A stretch of DNA of 64,000 bases from Candidatus Nomurabacteria bacterium (GCA_943349725.1 CALQZP010000001.1:1-64000); one strand, 5' to 3'; counted from the stretch's first letter, positions 7,157 through 15,519 are shown. The notes: generated by a model from the letters alone, not told the origin. Translations and numbers: made by a program.

Positions 7157-8095
7157 CTAAACTCGCGTCACTTCGCAGAGTTTGGCGTTTATGTCACATC
7201 GTGATTTCCAGAAAAAATACCCCACAATGAAGACGGTGGTGAGGGGCGATACCCACGCGGGTACGGGTATATGAAACGCGTGAAGAAGCATAATCGCACC
7301 AAGAAAAAAGACGGAGTACATAGCTCCGTTCTTGAGAAAAATATACTTCTTTACCGTTTCTATATTTGAGACCGTGAGTTTCCGAAGCACAATGGCGCCA
7401 ATACCATTCCCGATAAGAATAAGCGGAATGGAGAGTGTAAAGGCGAATGCGCCCAGCACTCCGTCTACAGAAAAAGTCGCGTCAATAACTTCAAGATACA
7501 AAATCTTGCTGATATCAGATTTCTTTGAAGAACCCGAGAGGAGCTCCTTTTCGGCGCGCTCCGCGTTCTCCTTAAACCCGTGGGTTATGAAAAAGGCAGT
7601 GGAGCCGATGACAGCCCCAAAGGCCATAAGCGGGTCTGTCTTGAGTGCAAGCCACACAACGACAGAGAGCAGGATTGAGACGATAGCATAGAACCATACA
7701 CCTTGCTTCACAAAAAAACGCTCACCAGGAAGCCCAAAGTGTTTTTCCTCAAGGAAAAGCCAGTGGAGAAACAAAAATATAAGAAAGATGCCTCCACCCG
7801 CCATAAGGATTGGCGCTGACTTCTCTATCGCGCTGTGTACCACGGGGTCGCTTGACCATGTAGCGGTGAAAGCACCAATGGGACCGAGCGAGGGCACCGT
7901 CGCCCAAATGATGACCCACGGCAAAAGTCCTCGTACGACGAATACCGCGAACAGTATCCCCCAAAAGAGGAACCATCGGCGCATCTTCGCAGACATAGTG
8001 CGAAGCACCTCCGCGTTGATAATCGCATTATCGGCACTTGAGATTATCTCAAAGAGCACAAGACCAAGCACGGTAAGGATTGAACTTATGAGCAT
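7157..8095 (-). CDS. DUF475 / TerC-like integral membrane protein
   Basis: 312 residues, about nine TM helices. The TerC-superfamily acidic motifs in membrane segments are visible: EIISSADNAIINAEVL near residue 16 and EVIDATFSVDGVLGAF near 200, both with the D-N / D-x-D pattern thought to bind divalent metal. The GHGFKEN-like ITHGFKENAE segment is DUF475-specific. TerC relatives are linked to metal (Mn) export or metalation of secreted enzymes, but for DUF475 the role is unproven. It converges on the tRNA-Arg terminator at its 3' end. Confidence 0.85.
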   Translation of the reverse strand: MLISSILTVLGLVLFEIISSADNAIINAEVLRTMSAKMRRWFLFWGILFAVFVVRGLLPWVIIWATVPSLGPIGAFTATWSSDPVVHSAIEKSAPILMAGGGIFLIFLFLHWLFLEEKHFGLPGERFFVKQGVWFYAIVSILLSVVVWLALKTDPLMAFGAVIGSTAFFITHGFKENAERAEKELLSGSSKKSDISKILYLEVIDATFSVDGVLGAFAFTLSIPLILIGNGIGAIVLRKLTVSNIETVKKYIFLKNGAMYSVFFLGAIMLLHAFHIPVPAWVSPLTTVFIVGYFFWKSRCDINAKLCEVTRV

Positions 8096-8161
8096 AGATG
8101 AGGAATACTATACTCCTGTTTTCCAAAAGTAAAAACTCCCCTGTGGGGGAGCTTTTCCTCT

Positions 8162-8218
8162 TGTCATTCCAGCGGAAGCGGGAATCCATTCTGGATCCCC
8201 ACTTTCGTGGGGATGACA
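8162..8218. repeat. TGTCATTCC-type dispersed inverted repeat
   Basis: Begins TGTCATTCCAGCGGAAGCGGG and ends GTGGGGATGACA, with inner ATCCA/TGGAT complementarity. A similar, more perfect copy is at 56464..56541, and half-like sequences occur at 32641-32660 and 49025-49070. Such elements are common chromosomal inverted repeats in many bacteria. Confidence 0.7.
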
Positions 8219-8249
8219 CTAAAGTAATTCCGAAATTACCTTAGTGTCA
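8214..8249 (-). terminator. rpsT terminator hairpin
   Basis: TGACACTAAGGTAATTTC / GAATTACTTTAGTGTCA arms (minus strand) overlap the rpsT stop codon. It is a long near-perfect hairpin directly at the 3' end of the gene. Confidence 0.65.
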
Positions 8250-8510
8250 CTTTGTTCGCGCAATGAGCTTCATCAGGCGAGACTTCTTTCGGTCGGCGGT
8301 CCCCTTCTTGAGGGTGTGCTCTTTTGCTGCCTTATCCAGCGCCTTGTAGGCGGTCGGCAGGAGCTTAATGGCCTCCGCTACTTTCTTCTCGGAAACAAGC
8401 TTCTTAATTTTCTTAAGGGTGTTATCAACGTCCTGCTTTCGGCGCACGTTGAACACTCGCTTTTTGAGCGAGGAACGATGGGCCTTTTTTGCTGAACTGG
8501 TTATTGCCAT
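8247..8510 (-). CDS. rpsT: 30S ribosomal protein S20 (bS20)
   Basis: 87 residues, full length. The start MAITSSAKKAHRSSLKKRVFN matches the S20 pattern (Met, then K/R-rich with AKK..R), followed by helices KKIKKLVSEKKVAEAI and LDKAAKEHTLKKGTADRKKSRL. S20 binds the 16S rRNA 5' domain early in 30S assembly. It is monocistronic, divergent from ruvA; the spacer holds a stutter of CCTAGGCCTTAGGCGC-like units and their complements (8520-8630) forming an imperfect hairpin. Confidence 0.95.
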   Translation of the reverse strand: MAITSSAKKAHRSSLKKRVFNVRRKQDVDNTLKKIKKLVSEKKVAEAIKLLPTAYKALDKAAKEHTLKKGTADRKKSRLMKLIARTK

Positions 8511-8642
8511 GGAATGGGCGCTAGGACCTAGGCCTTAGGCGCTAGGAAACAAAGCCCAAAAAGAGTAACAGATACAAACGGAAAAAGCAATTTTCTTTCC
8601 TAAAGCCTAGTGCCTAGAGCCTAGAGCCTATATACTATTCCT

Positions 8643-9209
8643 ATGATTTCCTACGTTTCCGGCACCGTCGTAGAGAAAGAAGCCAAGTTCGCCATTGTGG
8701 ACGTCTGTGGCATTGGGTATCGAGTATTCGTGACAGACGACACGATGCAAAAACTCCGCATTGGGGCGCAGGCCAAGCTCCTTACGCGCCATGTCGTGCG
8801 CGAAGACGCGGAAGAACTCTTCGGCTTCCTTGAAACTGACGACTTAAAACTCTTTGAACTTCTTTTGAGTGTCCCGGGTATTGGTCCAAAGACAGCACTT
8901 AACATTTTGAATGTCGCCACACCCGAAACCCTCCGCCGTTCCATTACGTCTGGTGAAGTCGCCTACCTTACCAAGATTTCGGGTATCGGCAAAAAAACCG
9001 CGGAAAAAATCGTACTTGAACTCAAAGACAAGTTAGGTAAAGGCGAAGAAGGAACTACCCTCAAAGAAGAAGTGGACGCGCTAGAGGCACTCAAATCACT
9101 TGGCTACTCACATGGAGAAGCGCGCGAAGCGCTCAAAAATCTTCCTGAACATGTGTCCACCACCAGCGACCGCGTAAAGCATGCGCTTAAGGTGCTGGGA
9201 AAACGCTGA
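8643..9209 (+). CDS. ruvA: Holliday junction branch migration protein RuvA
   Basis: 188 residues. Domain I is an OB fold (MISYVSGTVVEKEAKFAIVD), domain II has two helix-hairpin-helix motifs (VPGIGPKTALNIL at about 79 and ISGIGKKTAEKIVLEL at about 114), and a short C-terminal domain III (EEVDALEALKSLGYSHGEAREAL) contacts RuvB. Start fixed by TATACT at 8631-8636, 6 nt before the ATG. ruvB (32852), ruvC (48473) and ruvX (4743) are all in the window but unlinked, so the RuvABC resolvasome is complete though scattered. Confidence 0.95.
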   Translation: MISYVSGTVVEKEAKFAIVDVCGIGYRVFVTDDTMQKLRIGAQAKLLTRHVVREDAEELFGFLETDDLKLFELLLSVPGIGPKTALNILNVATPETLRRSITSGEVAYLTKISGIGKKTAEKIVLELKDKLGKGEEGTTLKEEVDALEALKSLGYSHGEAREALKNLPEHVSTTSDRVKHALKVLGKR

Positions 9210-9237
9210 TTGACAATGTCTATACAACTGCTATACT
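9210..9237 (+). promoter_or_regulatory. Sigma70-type promoter of the dinJ-yafQ module
   Basis: TTGACA at 9210-9215 and TATACT at 9232-9237 with a 16-nt spacer, 28 nt before the dinJ start. It overlaps the last codon of ruvA. Confidence 0.75.
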
Positions 9238-9264
9238 GGCTTTTTAGCAATTTCGTATACACAT

Positions 9265-9537
9265 ATGAACTCACTCATCAGTGTTCGCATAGACCCAAAA
9301 ACGAAAAAATCCGCGCAAAAGACACTCGAAGAACTGGGGCTTGACCTCTCCGCAGGTATTACCTTGTTCCTCGAACAGGTTATTGAAACCGAGTCTATCC
9401 CCTTCACCATTGCAACAAAGCGGGGGCATACACTAAGGCACTGGAAGCTCTACAAGAAAGAAATTGCGTGGGCAAAAAAACATGGAAAAGGCTACCGAAC
9501 AGCTGAAGAAATGCATGCGGATATCTTGAAAGGTTAA
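9265..9537 (+). CDS. dinJ: DinJ/RelB-family antitoxin
   Basis: 90 residues. The N-terminal ribbon-helix-helix (MNSLISVRIDPKTKKSAQKTLEELGLDLSAGITLFL) is the RelB/DinJ DNA-binding domain. The C-terminal half with RHWKLYKKEIAWAKKHGKGYRTAEEMHAD is the toxin-binding tail. Such antitoxins repress their own promoter and neutralise a YafQ/RelE RNase encoded next door, which is the arrangement here, with the toxin 9 nt downstream. Because the toxin is frameshifted, the antitoxin may be a relic or may act on other toxins in trans. Confidence 0.9.
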   Translation: MNSLISVRIDPKTKKSAQKTLEELGLDLSAGITLFLEQVIETESIPFTIATKRGHTLRHWKLYKKEIAWAKKHGKGYRTAEEMHADILKG

Positions 9538-9546
9538 TGCACTGTC

Positions 9547-9826
9547 ATGTACTCTCTTCATCCTTCAAAGAGCTACAAAGAGAGGGTTAAAGCGACTTTC
9601 TCGTTCGGGACAATTTGATTGGAAGATGCTTGATAGAGTCTTAAATGTACTTGCCTCGGGCAACCTACTTCCCTTGCGATACGGCAACCACCCCTTGCAA
9701 GGAGAATATACGGGCTGTTTTGAGTGTCACATCAAGGGCGACTTACTTCTCATCTATGAAGTCGACGAGCTCAAGCAAATCTTGACACTTGTTACGATTG
9801 GTAGTCATTCGGAACTCTTTAGATAG
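9547..9826 (+). pseudogene. yafQ: YafQ-type mRNA interferase toxin with a frameshift
   Basis: ATG at 9547 reads MYSLHPSKSYKERVK, then the frame breaks. Skipping one base near 9592 gives RLSRSGQFDWKMLDRVLNVL and continues cleanly to the stop at 9826. The rest carries the YafQ active-site residues: HPLQGEYTG, ECHIKGDLLLIYEV and IGSHSELF (catalytic His/Asp/His and terminal Phe). So the family is certain, and a single extra G in AAAGCGA inactivates it unless a ribosomal or polymerase slip corrects it. A sequencing error is also possible. The 3' end overlaps the converging glycosyltransferase gene by 8 nt. Confidence 0.85.
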
Positions 9827-11435
9827 GACGTAGGTGTCGTTCATAAATGGTGAACACCGCTTCACTGCGGGGATTATAGACATAGTGTGGCGGAAGACCT
9901 TTGGTGAGCTCGGTAAAGGCTGGGTCGGGCACGATGTTTCCTTCCACGAAATAGAAGTCTCGAAATCCTGACCGCTCGTAATAGTCCGCTCCATTTTCAC
10001 GAAGGTACTGCTGATACGTTGCAAAATCTATAATCGGCCAACCGTGATATATCTTTAATCGGTCAAGCCTCCAGAGTTTTGCCCCGTGGTCAAAGTTACC
10101 GTACGTTACGATGAGTGCGGGATACGGAAGATACCCCTTCCGCTCCCCTTTCCTGATAGAGGTATCCTGTTCTCTTTCTATAAACGCGTACTGCATCCTA
10201 AAGGTCGCCGAGGGAATTTTCCTCGCCAGTTCACGGTCGAAATAGTCGCCAAGCTCGTTGTAGCCCCAGTTGTAATTCTCGTAGCGTATCTTGGACGAAA
10301 GCCACGGCTTTTGCCCTACCGGGTAATATGCGATTTGATTATTTATTGAATAGAAAACCTCAAAAAGTAAAACGGGGACGAGTAACCACAAAAAGTATTT
10401 TCTGAGCTGTAGGTGCGTTTGCAAAAACGCCCCGACAGAAAGCGCGAGAAACGGAGTGAGCATCGCAAGAAATCGGAACCCGGGACCAATAACCGCGAGA
10501 AGGAGCAGGAGGTACCCGAGACTAATGAGGAGAAACGGGCTACGCAAAAAGAAAAGCGCGACCCCGGCGAGGGCGAGAAATAGCCACGAATGCGAACCGA
10601 CAAGGCGCGGAAAGAAATCTTGCGCGCGTTCAAGAAGTGAACCGACCTCCTTCCCCGGAGCCACCTGCCACTCCTTCGGGTTTTGCCCGAACACATAGGA
10701 AAACTGAAAATCAAAATGCCCGACGGTTTTATACAGCATCACGTTGTAGATGATAACGGGCGAAAAGATGACGACGGCGAGAGAGAGTGCGAGCCACAAA
10801 TCTTTGCGTCGAAATGCTTCGCGGTGATAGAGAAGCAAAAACGTGCCGAAGATGGGGAACAAAATAAAAGCGTTGTACTTTGTAAGAAGCGCAAGTCCTA
10901 GGGTAATACCGAGCGGTATAAAGGAACGGCCTTCACGCACTGCCCGCAAAAAAAGGTACGAGGCGAGTAGTAAAAAGAAAATAACAAAAGATTCCTGCAT
11001 TCCCACGCGAGAAATATAGATATGATTGAGTGTGACCGAAAGTAGACTGGCTGAAATCAGTCCCGCTGAGGCAGTAAACAGGAGCGAGCCGAGCAAAAAG
11101 ATAAGGTAGACCGAGGCGACTCCAAGGAGCGCGGACGGTAGGCGCATAGCGAAATTATTTTCGCCAAATACCTTGATAGAGAGGTGCTGTACCCAAAAGA
11201 CCAGTGGTGGATGGTCGTGAAATGAGAGGCTTGTCCAGAGAGGAGGCGCGGGGTCAAACCATTCAAGCGGAGTCGTCTGCTTCCCCGCCTCGTCAAAATC
11301 AAGGAGTCCCACGGCACGAAATCCATAGAACACTTCGTCGTTCACCGTATCACCACGTGAAATCCACCCCACACGGAGCAACGCGGAAACAAAAAGAATG
11401 GCGAGAAGTACTTTTTTTACGGTAGTGGCAGACAC
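9819..11435 (-). CDS. GT39/PMT-like membrane glycosyltransferase
   Basis: About 538 residues, about eleven TM helices. The first extracytoplasmic loop contains DTVNDEVFYGFRAVGLLD (the Asp-Glu pair of ArnT/PMT enzymes) and SFHDHPPLVFWVQHL, typical of the dolichyl-phosphate-mannose-protein mannosyltransferase / ArnT superfamily. The soluble C-terminal domain begins around 400. It likely moves a sugar from a polyprenyl-phosphate donor to a cell-surface acceptor. I place the start at the GTG at 11435 because a TATTTT hexamer lies 6 nt upstream with TTGTGT 17 nt before it; an ATG at 11480 is the alternative. The polyprenyl-phosphate mannose synthase at 12991 could make its donor. Confidence 0.8.
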   Translation of the reverse strand: MSATTVKKVLLAILFVSALLRVGWISRGDTVNDEVFYGFRAVGLLDFDEAGKQTTPLEWFDPAPPLWTSLSFHDHPPLVFWVQHLSIKVFGENNFAMRLPSALLGVASVYLIFLLGSLLFTASAGLISASLLSVTLNHIYISRVGMQESFVIFFLLLASYLFLRAVREGRSFIPLGITLGLALLTKYNAFILFPIFGTFLLLYHREAFRRKDLWLALSLAVVIFSPVIIYNVMLYKTVGHFDFQFSYVFGQNPKEWQVAPGKEVGSLLERAQDFFPRLVGSHSWLFLALAGVALFFLRSPFLLISLGYLLLLLAVIGPGFRFLAMLTPFLALSVGAFLQTHLQLRKYFLWLLVPVLLFEVFYSINNQIAYYPVGQKPWLSSKIRYENYNWGYNELGDYFDRELARKIPSATFRMQYAFIEREQDTSIRKGERKGYLPYPALIVTYGNFDHGAKLWRLDRLKIYHGWPIIDFATYQQYLRENGADYYERSGFRDFYFVEGNIVPDPAFTELTKGLPPHYVYNPRSEAVFTIYERHLRPI

Positions 11436-11511
11436 ACTGAAAAAATACCACCGAACTTCGTGGTACACAAGACACCTCACTCTCGTAGCAAAAGTGTTGT
11501 AAACTTGAGGT

Positions 11512-13011
11512 ATGTTACAGAAACTCTCCGACCAAAAAATTTTCTGGGGAATGATAACGCTCTATGTTGTTGTTTTTGGAACCCTTACGGTTTTGCGCCA
11601 TGACAATTTTCAAACGCAAACGTGGGATATGGGAATCTTTACACAATCCTTTTGGAACGCGTCTCATGGCCGTGGACTCGTGAACACCATAGAACAGGTG
11701 CCAAACCATCTGGGCGTGCACTACAGTCCCTTTCTCTTTTTGCTTGTTCCCGGATATGCACTTTTCCAAGGTTTCTCTGCACAGGCGGGTCCCTACTACC
11801 TCCTTATCATGCAGGCACTCGCGCTCGCGCTCGGAGCCTGGCCTCTTTTCCTCCTCGCAAAAAAGCTCCTCGCTGAACAAAGCATTACTTCTTCATGGTG
11901 GCCTTTCGCGATTACCCTAGCCTACCTCCTCTATCCCCCGCTCCATGCGTTACAGATGTACGATTTTCATGAAGTCGCCTTCTTTGTCCCTCTCTTGCTC
12001 TTCGCCCTCTATTTTCTTGAGACAAAAAAATGGCTCTGGGCGGGATTGTTTTTACTTCTCGCAGGAGCCACCAAAGAAGATGCTATCCTTGTCGTCCTAT
12101 TTGTCGGACTGTTTCTACTGGCCAAGCGAACTTCTCTTCAGAAAAACGGCCTACCGTCAGGAAAGCGCACCAAGAATATAGTCGCGGGGATCATCATTGT
12201 TTCTGCTTTTGTGTATTTTCTTCTTGTTGCCAAAGTGCTCATGCCTGCGGAAGGTGGTGGTTTGTTACGAATTGATAGATACGCGCACCTTGGTGAAACG
12301 GGACTAGAGATAGTGAGTAGCGCGATAACTCATCCACTTCTGCTTCTACAGACGGTGGCTACCCTGCCGAAAATAGAATATTCCTTTTGGCTTCTGCTCC
12401 CGGTCTTGTTTCTCCCGCTTCTGTCGTGGCGAGCTCTCATCCTCCTTATCCCCGGACTCGCTGAAAACCTCCTCACCAATTACACACCTCAATTCAGCAG
12501 TGCGTATCATTATGATGCGCTGCTCATACCAGGACTGTTTCTCGCGACTATCTATGGTGCAAAAATTGCGTTGCTCAGATTTCCGGACAGAGAAAAACAA
12601 CTGCGTCTGCTTTTCCTAACCGCGATGCTTGTAGGCTTTCTGACCAACTCTCCGCTTCGTCCAACAGCTTTTCCGACCGATTATTTCCACACGTCCGAAA
12701 AAAAGGTGGCATATCAGAATCTGGTGCGCCTCGTTCCGCCAGAGGTAAGCGTGTCGGCCGATACCAATCTTGTTCCCCACATGGCGAACCGTGAAAAGAT
12801 ATACTTTGCTGGCTTCGAACCCGAGCTCTCCGATATCGCCTTGCTGAACACCGAGAATATGTTTGGTTTTGAAAACACAGAGACAATCGGAAACTATATT
12901 GAGAGTTATGAAAGATCAGGAGAGTACAACCTCTATGTCTTCGACGACCGGTATGTGGTTCTTCTCAATAAAAAATTGAAAGTGACTGGTTTACCCGCGC
13001 AGGCGCAGTAG
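11512..13011 (+). CDS. DUF2079 integral membrane protein
   Basis: 499 residues, about eleven TM helices. The DUF2079 signature near the N-terminus is clear: LRHDNFQTQTWDMGIFTQSFWN followed by HYSPFLFLLVPGYALF. The family belongs to the GT-C-like membrane glycosyltransferase clan. The Asp in TWDMG may be the catalytic or metal residue (inference from GT-C logic). A TAAACT -10 hexamer ends 6 nt before the ATG. It is divergent from the GT39 gene and its 3' end overlaps the next gene by 21 nt on the opposite strand, so the three form an envelope-glycosylation cluster. Confidence 0.83.
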   Translation: MLQKLSDQKIFWGMITLYVVVFGTLTVLRHDNFQTQTWDMGIFTQSFWNASHGRGLVNTIEQVPNHLGVHYSPFLFLLVPGYALFQGFSAQAGPYYLLIMQALALALGAWPLFLLAKKLLAEQSITSSWWPFAITLAYLLYPPLHALQMYDFHEVAFFVPLLLFALYFLETKKWLWAGLFLLLAGATKEDAILVVLFVGLFLLAKRTSLQKNGLPSGKRTKNIVAGIIIVSAFVYFLLVAKVLMPAEGGGLLRIDRYAHLGETGLEIVSSAITHPLLLLQTVATLPKIEYSFWLLLPVLFLPLLSWRALILLIPGLAENLLTNYTPQFSSAYHYDALLIPGLFLATIYGAKIALLRFPDREKQLRLLFLTAMLVGFLTNSPLRPTAFPTDYFHTSEKKVAYQNLVRLVPPEVSVSADTNLVPHMANREKIYFAGFEPELSDIALLNTENMFGFENTETIGNYIESYERSGEYNLYVFDDRYVVLLNKKLKVTGLPAQAQ

Positions 13012-13698
13012 AAAAACTTTCCAAAAACTCTCAAAGATGATGTTCCAGTTAAACTTTGACAAGCCGATCTTCCGTTCGGTAAAGGTAATCGGTATTTCAC
13101 AAATGCGAAATCCCGCTTTGTGCGCCAGGTAGGTGGTTTCAATCTGGAAGTTGTAGCCAACCGAACTCAAGGCAAGGAAGTCTATGGCTTCAAGTGCTTC
13201 TTTCCGGAAACATTTAAATCCACCGGTAAGGTCGTGGTACGAGAGACCCAAAATGATGCGCGCGTAGAGATTACCGAACTTGCTGATGAGTCTGCGAGAA
13301 AATCCCCATTGCTCTATCTTTCCACCCGGCACATACCGCGAACCGAGTACTAGGTCGGAGGCTTTTGAAGCAGTGAGCAGAGCAGGAATAACGAGAGGGT
13401 CGTGCGAGAGGTCGGCGTCCATTTGGATAATGCGCGAGCCCGCTGGAGCCTTAGAAAGCACCTCCTTAAACCCCGCCACATACGCGGTCCCTAGTCCCTG
13501 CTTCCCTTCCCGATGCAACACGCGGAGGGGATACTTCTTCGCAAGTTCGTCAGCAATCTTTCCGGTTCCATCGGGAGAATTGTCGTCCACCACCATAAGC
13601 TCAAGTTCGGGTATTTGCAACGCAAAAATCCTCTCCAACAAAATGGGGAGGTTCTCACGCTCATTGTAGGTTGGGATAACAATGAATGTCTTTGACAC
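12991..13698 (-). CDS. Polyprenyl-phosphate mannosyltransferase (DPM1-like GT2)
   Basis: 235 residues. GT-A fold GT2 motifs: IVIPTYNERENLPILLERI at the N-terminus, VVDDNSPDGTGKIAD (nucleotide binding), QMDADLSHDP (DxD), GSRYVPGG, and TGGFKCFRKEALEAID. This matches DPM1-type synthases that transfer mannose (or another hexose) from GDP-sugar to polyprenyl phosphate. There is no C-terminal GtrA-like membrane domain, so it is the short soluble form. It probably supplies the lipid-linked sugar for the GT-C enzymes at 9819 and 11512. Confidence 0.9.
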   Translation of the reverse strand: MSKTFIVIPTYNERENLPILLERIFALQIPELELMVVDDNSPDGTGKIADELAKKYPLRVLHREGKQGLGTAYVAGFKEVLSKAPAGSRIIQMDADLSHDPLVIPALLTASKASDLVLGSRYVPGGKIEQWGFSRRLISKFGNLYARIILGLSYHDLTGGFKCFRKEALEAIDFLALSSVGYNFQIETTYLAHKAGFRICEIPITFTERKIGLSKFNWNIIFESFWKVFLLRLRG

Positions 13699-13761
13699 AG
13701 GTTGATTCTAGCAGAACGCGGAAAAAACTCATCTACACGGTATCTACCGTCGTGGCAAACA

Positions 13762-13847
13762 AATAAAGTTTGTCCTCGTCCTATCCCTGCCGAGGTCTTA
13801 CGAGGGAACAGCTTGCTGCGGGGGATAGGACGAGGACAAACTTTATT
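13762..13847. terminator. 26-bp perfect inverted repeat (bidirectional terminator-like)
   Basis: Left arm 13762-13787 begins AATAAAGTTTGTCCTCGTCC; right arm 13822-13847 is its exact complement, around a 34-nt loop. A related hairpin with the same AATAAAGTTTGGCCTCGTCC start lies at 59523..59606. The flanking A and T runs fit a terminator in both directions. It separates the GT2 gene from accessory island 1. Confidence 0.7.
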
Positions 13848-13883
13848 ATGGCATATTTTCGTGTTGTGCGCTTAAAAAACTCC

Positions 13884-14033
13884 TGTAACTCTCCACGCCT
13901 GTCGAAATAAGGCTCTCTTGTTCCTCCTTTACTAAAGGAGGTGCCGAGTCTCTCGAGGCGGAGGATTTTTAAATCCCTCGGCCTACGGCCACTCCCTTTA
14001 GTAAAGGGAGAATAAGATGTGTGGAGAGTTACA
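13884..14033. repeat. Composite nested palindromic element
   Basis: Outer arms are TGTAACTCTCCAC (13884-13896) and GTGGAGAGTTACA (14021-14033). Inside sit two inverted copies of a unit made of a CTCC(C)TTTAnTAAAGG(G)AG hairpin plus GTGCCGAGTCTCTCGAGGCGG and GGATTTTT. The unit matches in-frame elements within ruvC and the tRNA-binding gene. Confidence 0.75.
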
Positions 14034-14051
14034 AACTCCTTGAAGTTGCAA

Positions 14052-14191
14052 AAAGAAAACCGCTCCATTCGCCGAGGCGAATTGGAGCGGTAATTTGTTG
14101 TGGTGAACGCCGCATCGTTCACCTGTTAACCCAAAGAACTATCGCGCAAAGCGGTGCGCGAGCCCGTTTTAGAAAACGGGCAAAATGTTAC
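14052..14191 (-). terminator. Tandem hairpins after island-1 gene 14188..14793
   Basis: Minus-strand order after the gene: CCCGTTTT-CT-AAAACGGG, TCGCGCACCGCTTTGCGCGA, GGTGAACGATGCGGCGTTCACC (14102-14123) and a hairpin with CCGCTCCAATTCGCC / GGCGAATGGAGCGG arms (about 14059-14089). The stretch 14125..14191 is repeated exactly at 14958..15024 (67 nt), directly upstream of the next transcription unit's end. Confidence 0.7.
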
Positions 14192-14793
14192 GGGTCGCAC
14201 TCCGCGAGGGAGTTGACCCTGGGAACCTCCGCGGGCGGATCGAGGAGAAGTTCCTCGACCGTCGGGAGTGAATCCTCCCCCCTCCGGAGTAGCCGTGGGC
14301 AGTCCACGACCACGAAGCCTCCGTTTACCAACGCCTCCTTGTTGAGGTGCCGGTTAACCGCGGCGAGCGGCCAAAGGGGGTGGATGGGCGACGGGGAGGG
14401 GTCCCACTCCCCGTGGAGCTCGTCCCAAAGCTCGCGGTACTCCCAGTCTTTCGCAGGGCGCTCGTGCGCCCGGCAGTGCTCGTTCCGCTCAAGCACATTC
14501 GCCCTCTTGGTGAGGGCCATTGCCGTTGGCACCCGGAGGAGCGGTGCCGGAATACACAACCTTTCGTCCCCACTTTCAAGGCGGAGGACAAAGAGGTCGT
14601 AGTGGGCCTGACTGGCGCACTCGCCGGCAGGGTCGTCCGTTTCGAGCTCGACGACGAGCCCCTTCGCCGCCTCTTCACCCCTGAACAGGGCGTCAAGGAG
14701 GAGGCAGAAGACCGTGTTTGGCAGGGTGTAATTTTCCCCTGCCCCGATGTCTTTCGCCCTGTCCGCGAGGGCGAAAAGTTTTTTGATATCCAT
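14188..14793 (-). CDS. Island-1 protein, paralogue of island-2 protein 39338..39964
   Basis: 201 residues; start chosen at MDIKKLFALADRAKDIG because GGAAAGGAAG lies just upstream and the paralogue starts identically. Acidic, Leu/Ala/Glu-rich, no TM segment. Conserved blocks shared with the island-2 copy include MDIKKLFALADRAK, LFRG.E.A.GLVV.LET, YDLFVLRL, LCIPAPLLRV, WDELHGEW.PSPSPIHP and WPLAAVNRHLNKEALV. I cannot link these to a known domain. Codon use is markedly GC-richer than in the housekeeping genes. It lies between a three-hairpin leader and tandem hairpins, so it is probably a monocistronic cassette. Real gene likely, function unknown. Confidence 0.75.
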   Translation of the reverse strand: MDIKKLFALADRAKDIGAGENYTLPNTVFCLLLDALFRGEEAAKGLVVELETDDPAGECASQAHYDLFVLRLESGDERLCIPAPLLRVPTAMALTKRANVLERNEHCRAHERPAKDWEYRELWDELHGEWDPSPSPIHPLWPLAAVNRHLNKEALVNGGFVVVDCPRLLRRGEDSLPTVEELLLDPPAEVPRVNSLAECDP

Positions 14794-14957
14794 ACTTCCT
14801 TTCCGGCGCAACATCGCGCCAAGAAGTTTTTTTCTCGATAGGCCGACGATTGGTTTCCACACACATGGAAATCCTCGGCCTAATGAAGTCCAGCACCAGA
14901 AAATCCTTCGATTTGTTGGTGCTGGAAATTGTTGTGGTGAACGCCGAATCGCTCACC
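14794..14957 (-). promoter_or_regulatory. Three-hairpin 5' leader of island-1 gene
   Basis: Minus-strand order: GGTGAGCGATTCGGCGTTCACC (14936-14957), a CCAGCACC...GGTGCTGG hairpin (about 14890-14925), the box CTTCATTAGGC (14878-14888), then GGCCGA...TCGGCC enclosing TTTCCA-TGTGTG-TGGAAA. Next comes TTGGCGCGATGTTGCGCC and finally the ribosome site GGAAAGGAAG. The same order recurs in island 2. Confidence 0.65.
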
Positions 14958-15024
14958 GTTAACCCAAAGAACTATCGCGCAAAGCGGTGCGCGAGCCCGT
15001 TTTAGAAAACGGGCAAAATGTTAC
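14958..15024 (-). repeat. 67-nt direct repeat, second copy
   Basis: Identical over 67 nt to 14125..14191. It contains the hairpins CCCGTTTTCTAAAACGGG and TCGCGCACCGCTTTGCGCGA. Each copy lies just after a gene's 3' end on the minus strand, consistent with a duplicated terminator or cassette boundary. Confidence 0.85.
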
Positions 15025-15057
15025 CCTTTCACCGCCCCGTAGGACGGCGGGAGGTGA

Positions 15058-15519
15058 TCAATACCCGACTGGGTACCACCACCTGGTGTGGCTCGGTCCC
15101 GGCTTCCACCTTGTCCCCGTGTCGGGGTGGGACTCGAATCCCTCCTGGTGGTTGGGGGTGTAAAACCCCTTCTCCACCTCCTCGTCCAAGTAGACGAGGT
15201 CGTTGAGGGTGGCCCGGCGGAGATGGGCCCAGTTATGCCTACACACGGAGCTCCCGCCCCAGTGGGAGACTCGTTGCGAGTCAACCCCCTCCCTGTACAC
15301 CCATGGGAGGGTGAACAGGGAATTCTCCCTGTTGTTTCTGGCCGAAACAACAACCCCCTGCTGATAGTGGGTTCCAAGAACCCACCCCTCCATATCGAGG
15401 GTGGCGTAGAAAACCCCGTCCTGCTGGTGCAGGTGACGGATGGACCCCTCCTTCGAGAAGTCCATAATTTCCGCCAACGAACCCGCCACCGCCACTCCCG
15501 TAATTTCAATTTTTTTCAT
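15058..15519 (-). CDS. Island-1 first-gene protein, unknown function
   Basis: 153 residues, soluble, rich in Trp, His, Gly and Asn in the C-terminal half (VSHWGGSSVCRHNWAHLRRA, TRWWYPVGY end). The N-terminus is MKKIEITGVAVAGSLAEIMDF. No domain recognised. A purine-rich ribosome site (GAAGGAAGAAA) precedes the ATG. It is the first gene after a consensus promoter and a leader of about 330 nt. Downstream, a CCGCC...GGCGG hairpin and the 67-nt repeat follow. A T-arm-like string inside the gene is discussed under rejected items. Confidence 0.65.
   Translation of the reverse strand: MKKIEITGVAVAGSLAEIMDFSKEGSIRHLHQQDGVFYATLDMEGWVLGTHYQQGVVVSARNNRENSLFTLPWVYREGVDSQRVSHWGGSSVCRHNWAHLRRATLNDLVYLDEEVEKGFYTPNHQEGFESHPDTGTRWKPGPSHTRWWYPVGY

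Noticed and set aside
7824..8132. Plus-strand frames opposite DUF475
   Set aside because: Shadow of a confident family member on the other strand.
15058..15170. tRNA-like T-arm string GGGATTCGAGTCCC on the minus strand
   Set aside because: No acceptor, D or anticodon arms around it; it lies inside the 153-aa island gene and is explained by coding sequence.
15021..15509. Alternative 162-codon frame over the island-1 first gene
   Set aside because: Arg/Ser/Pro-rich shadow translation; the 153-aa frame has a proper ribosome site and a balanced composition.
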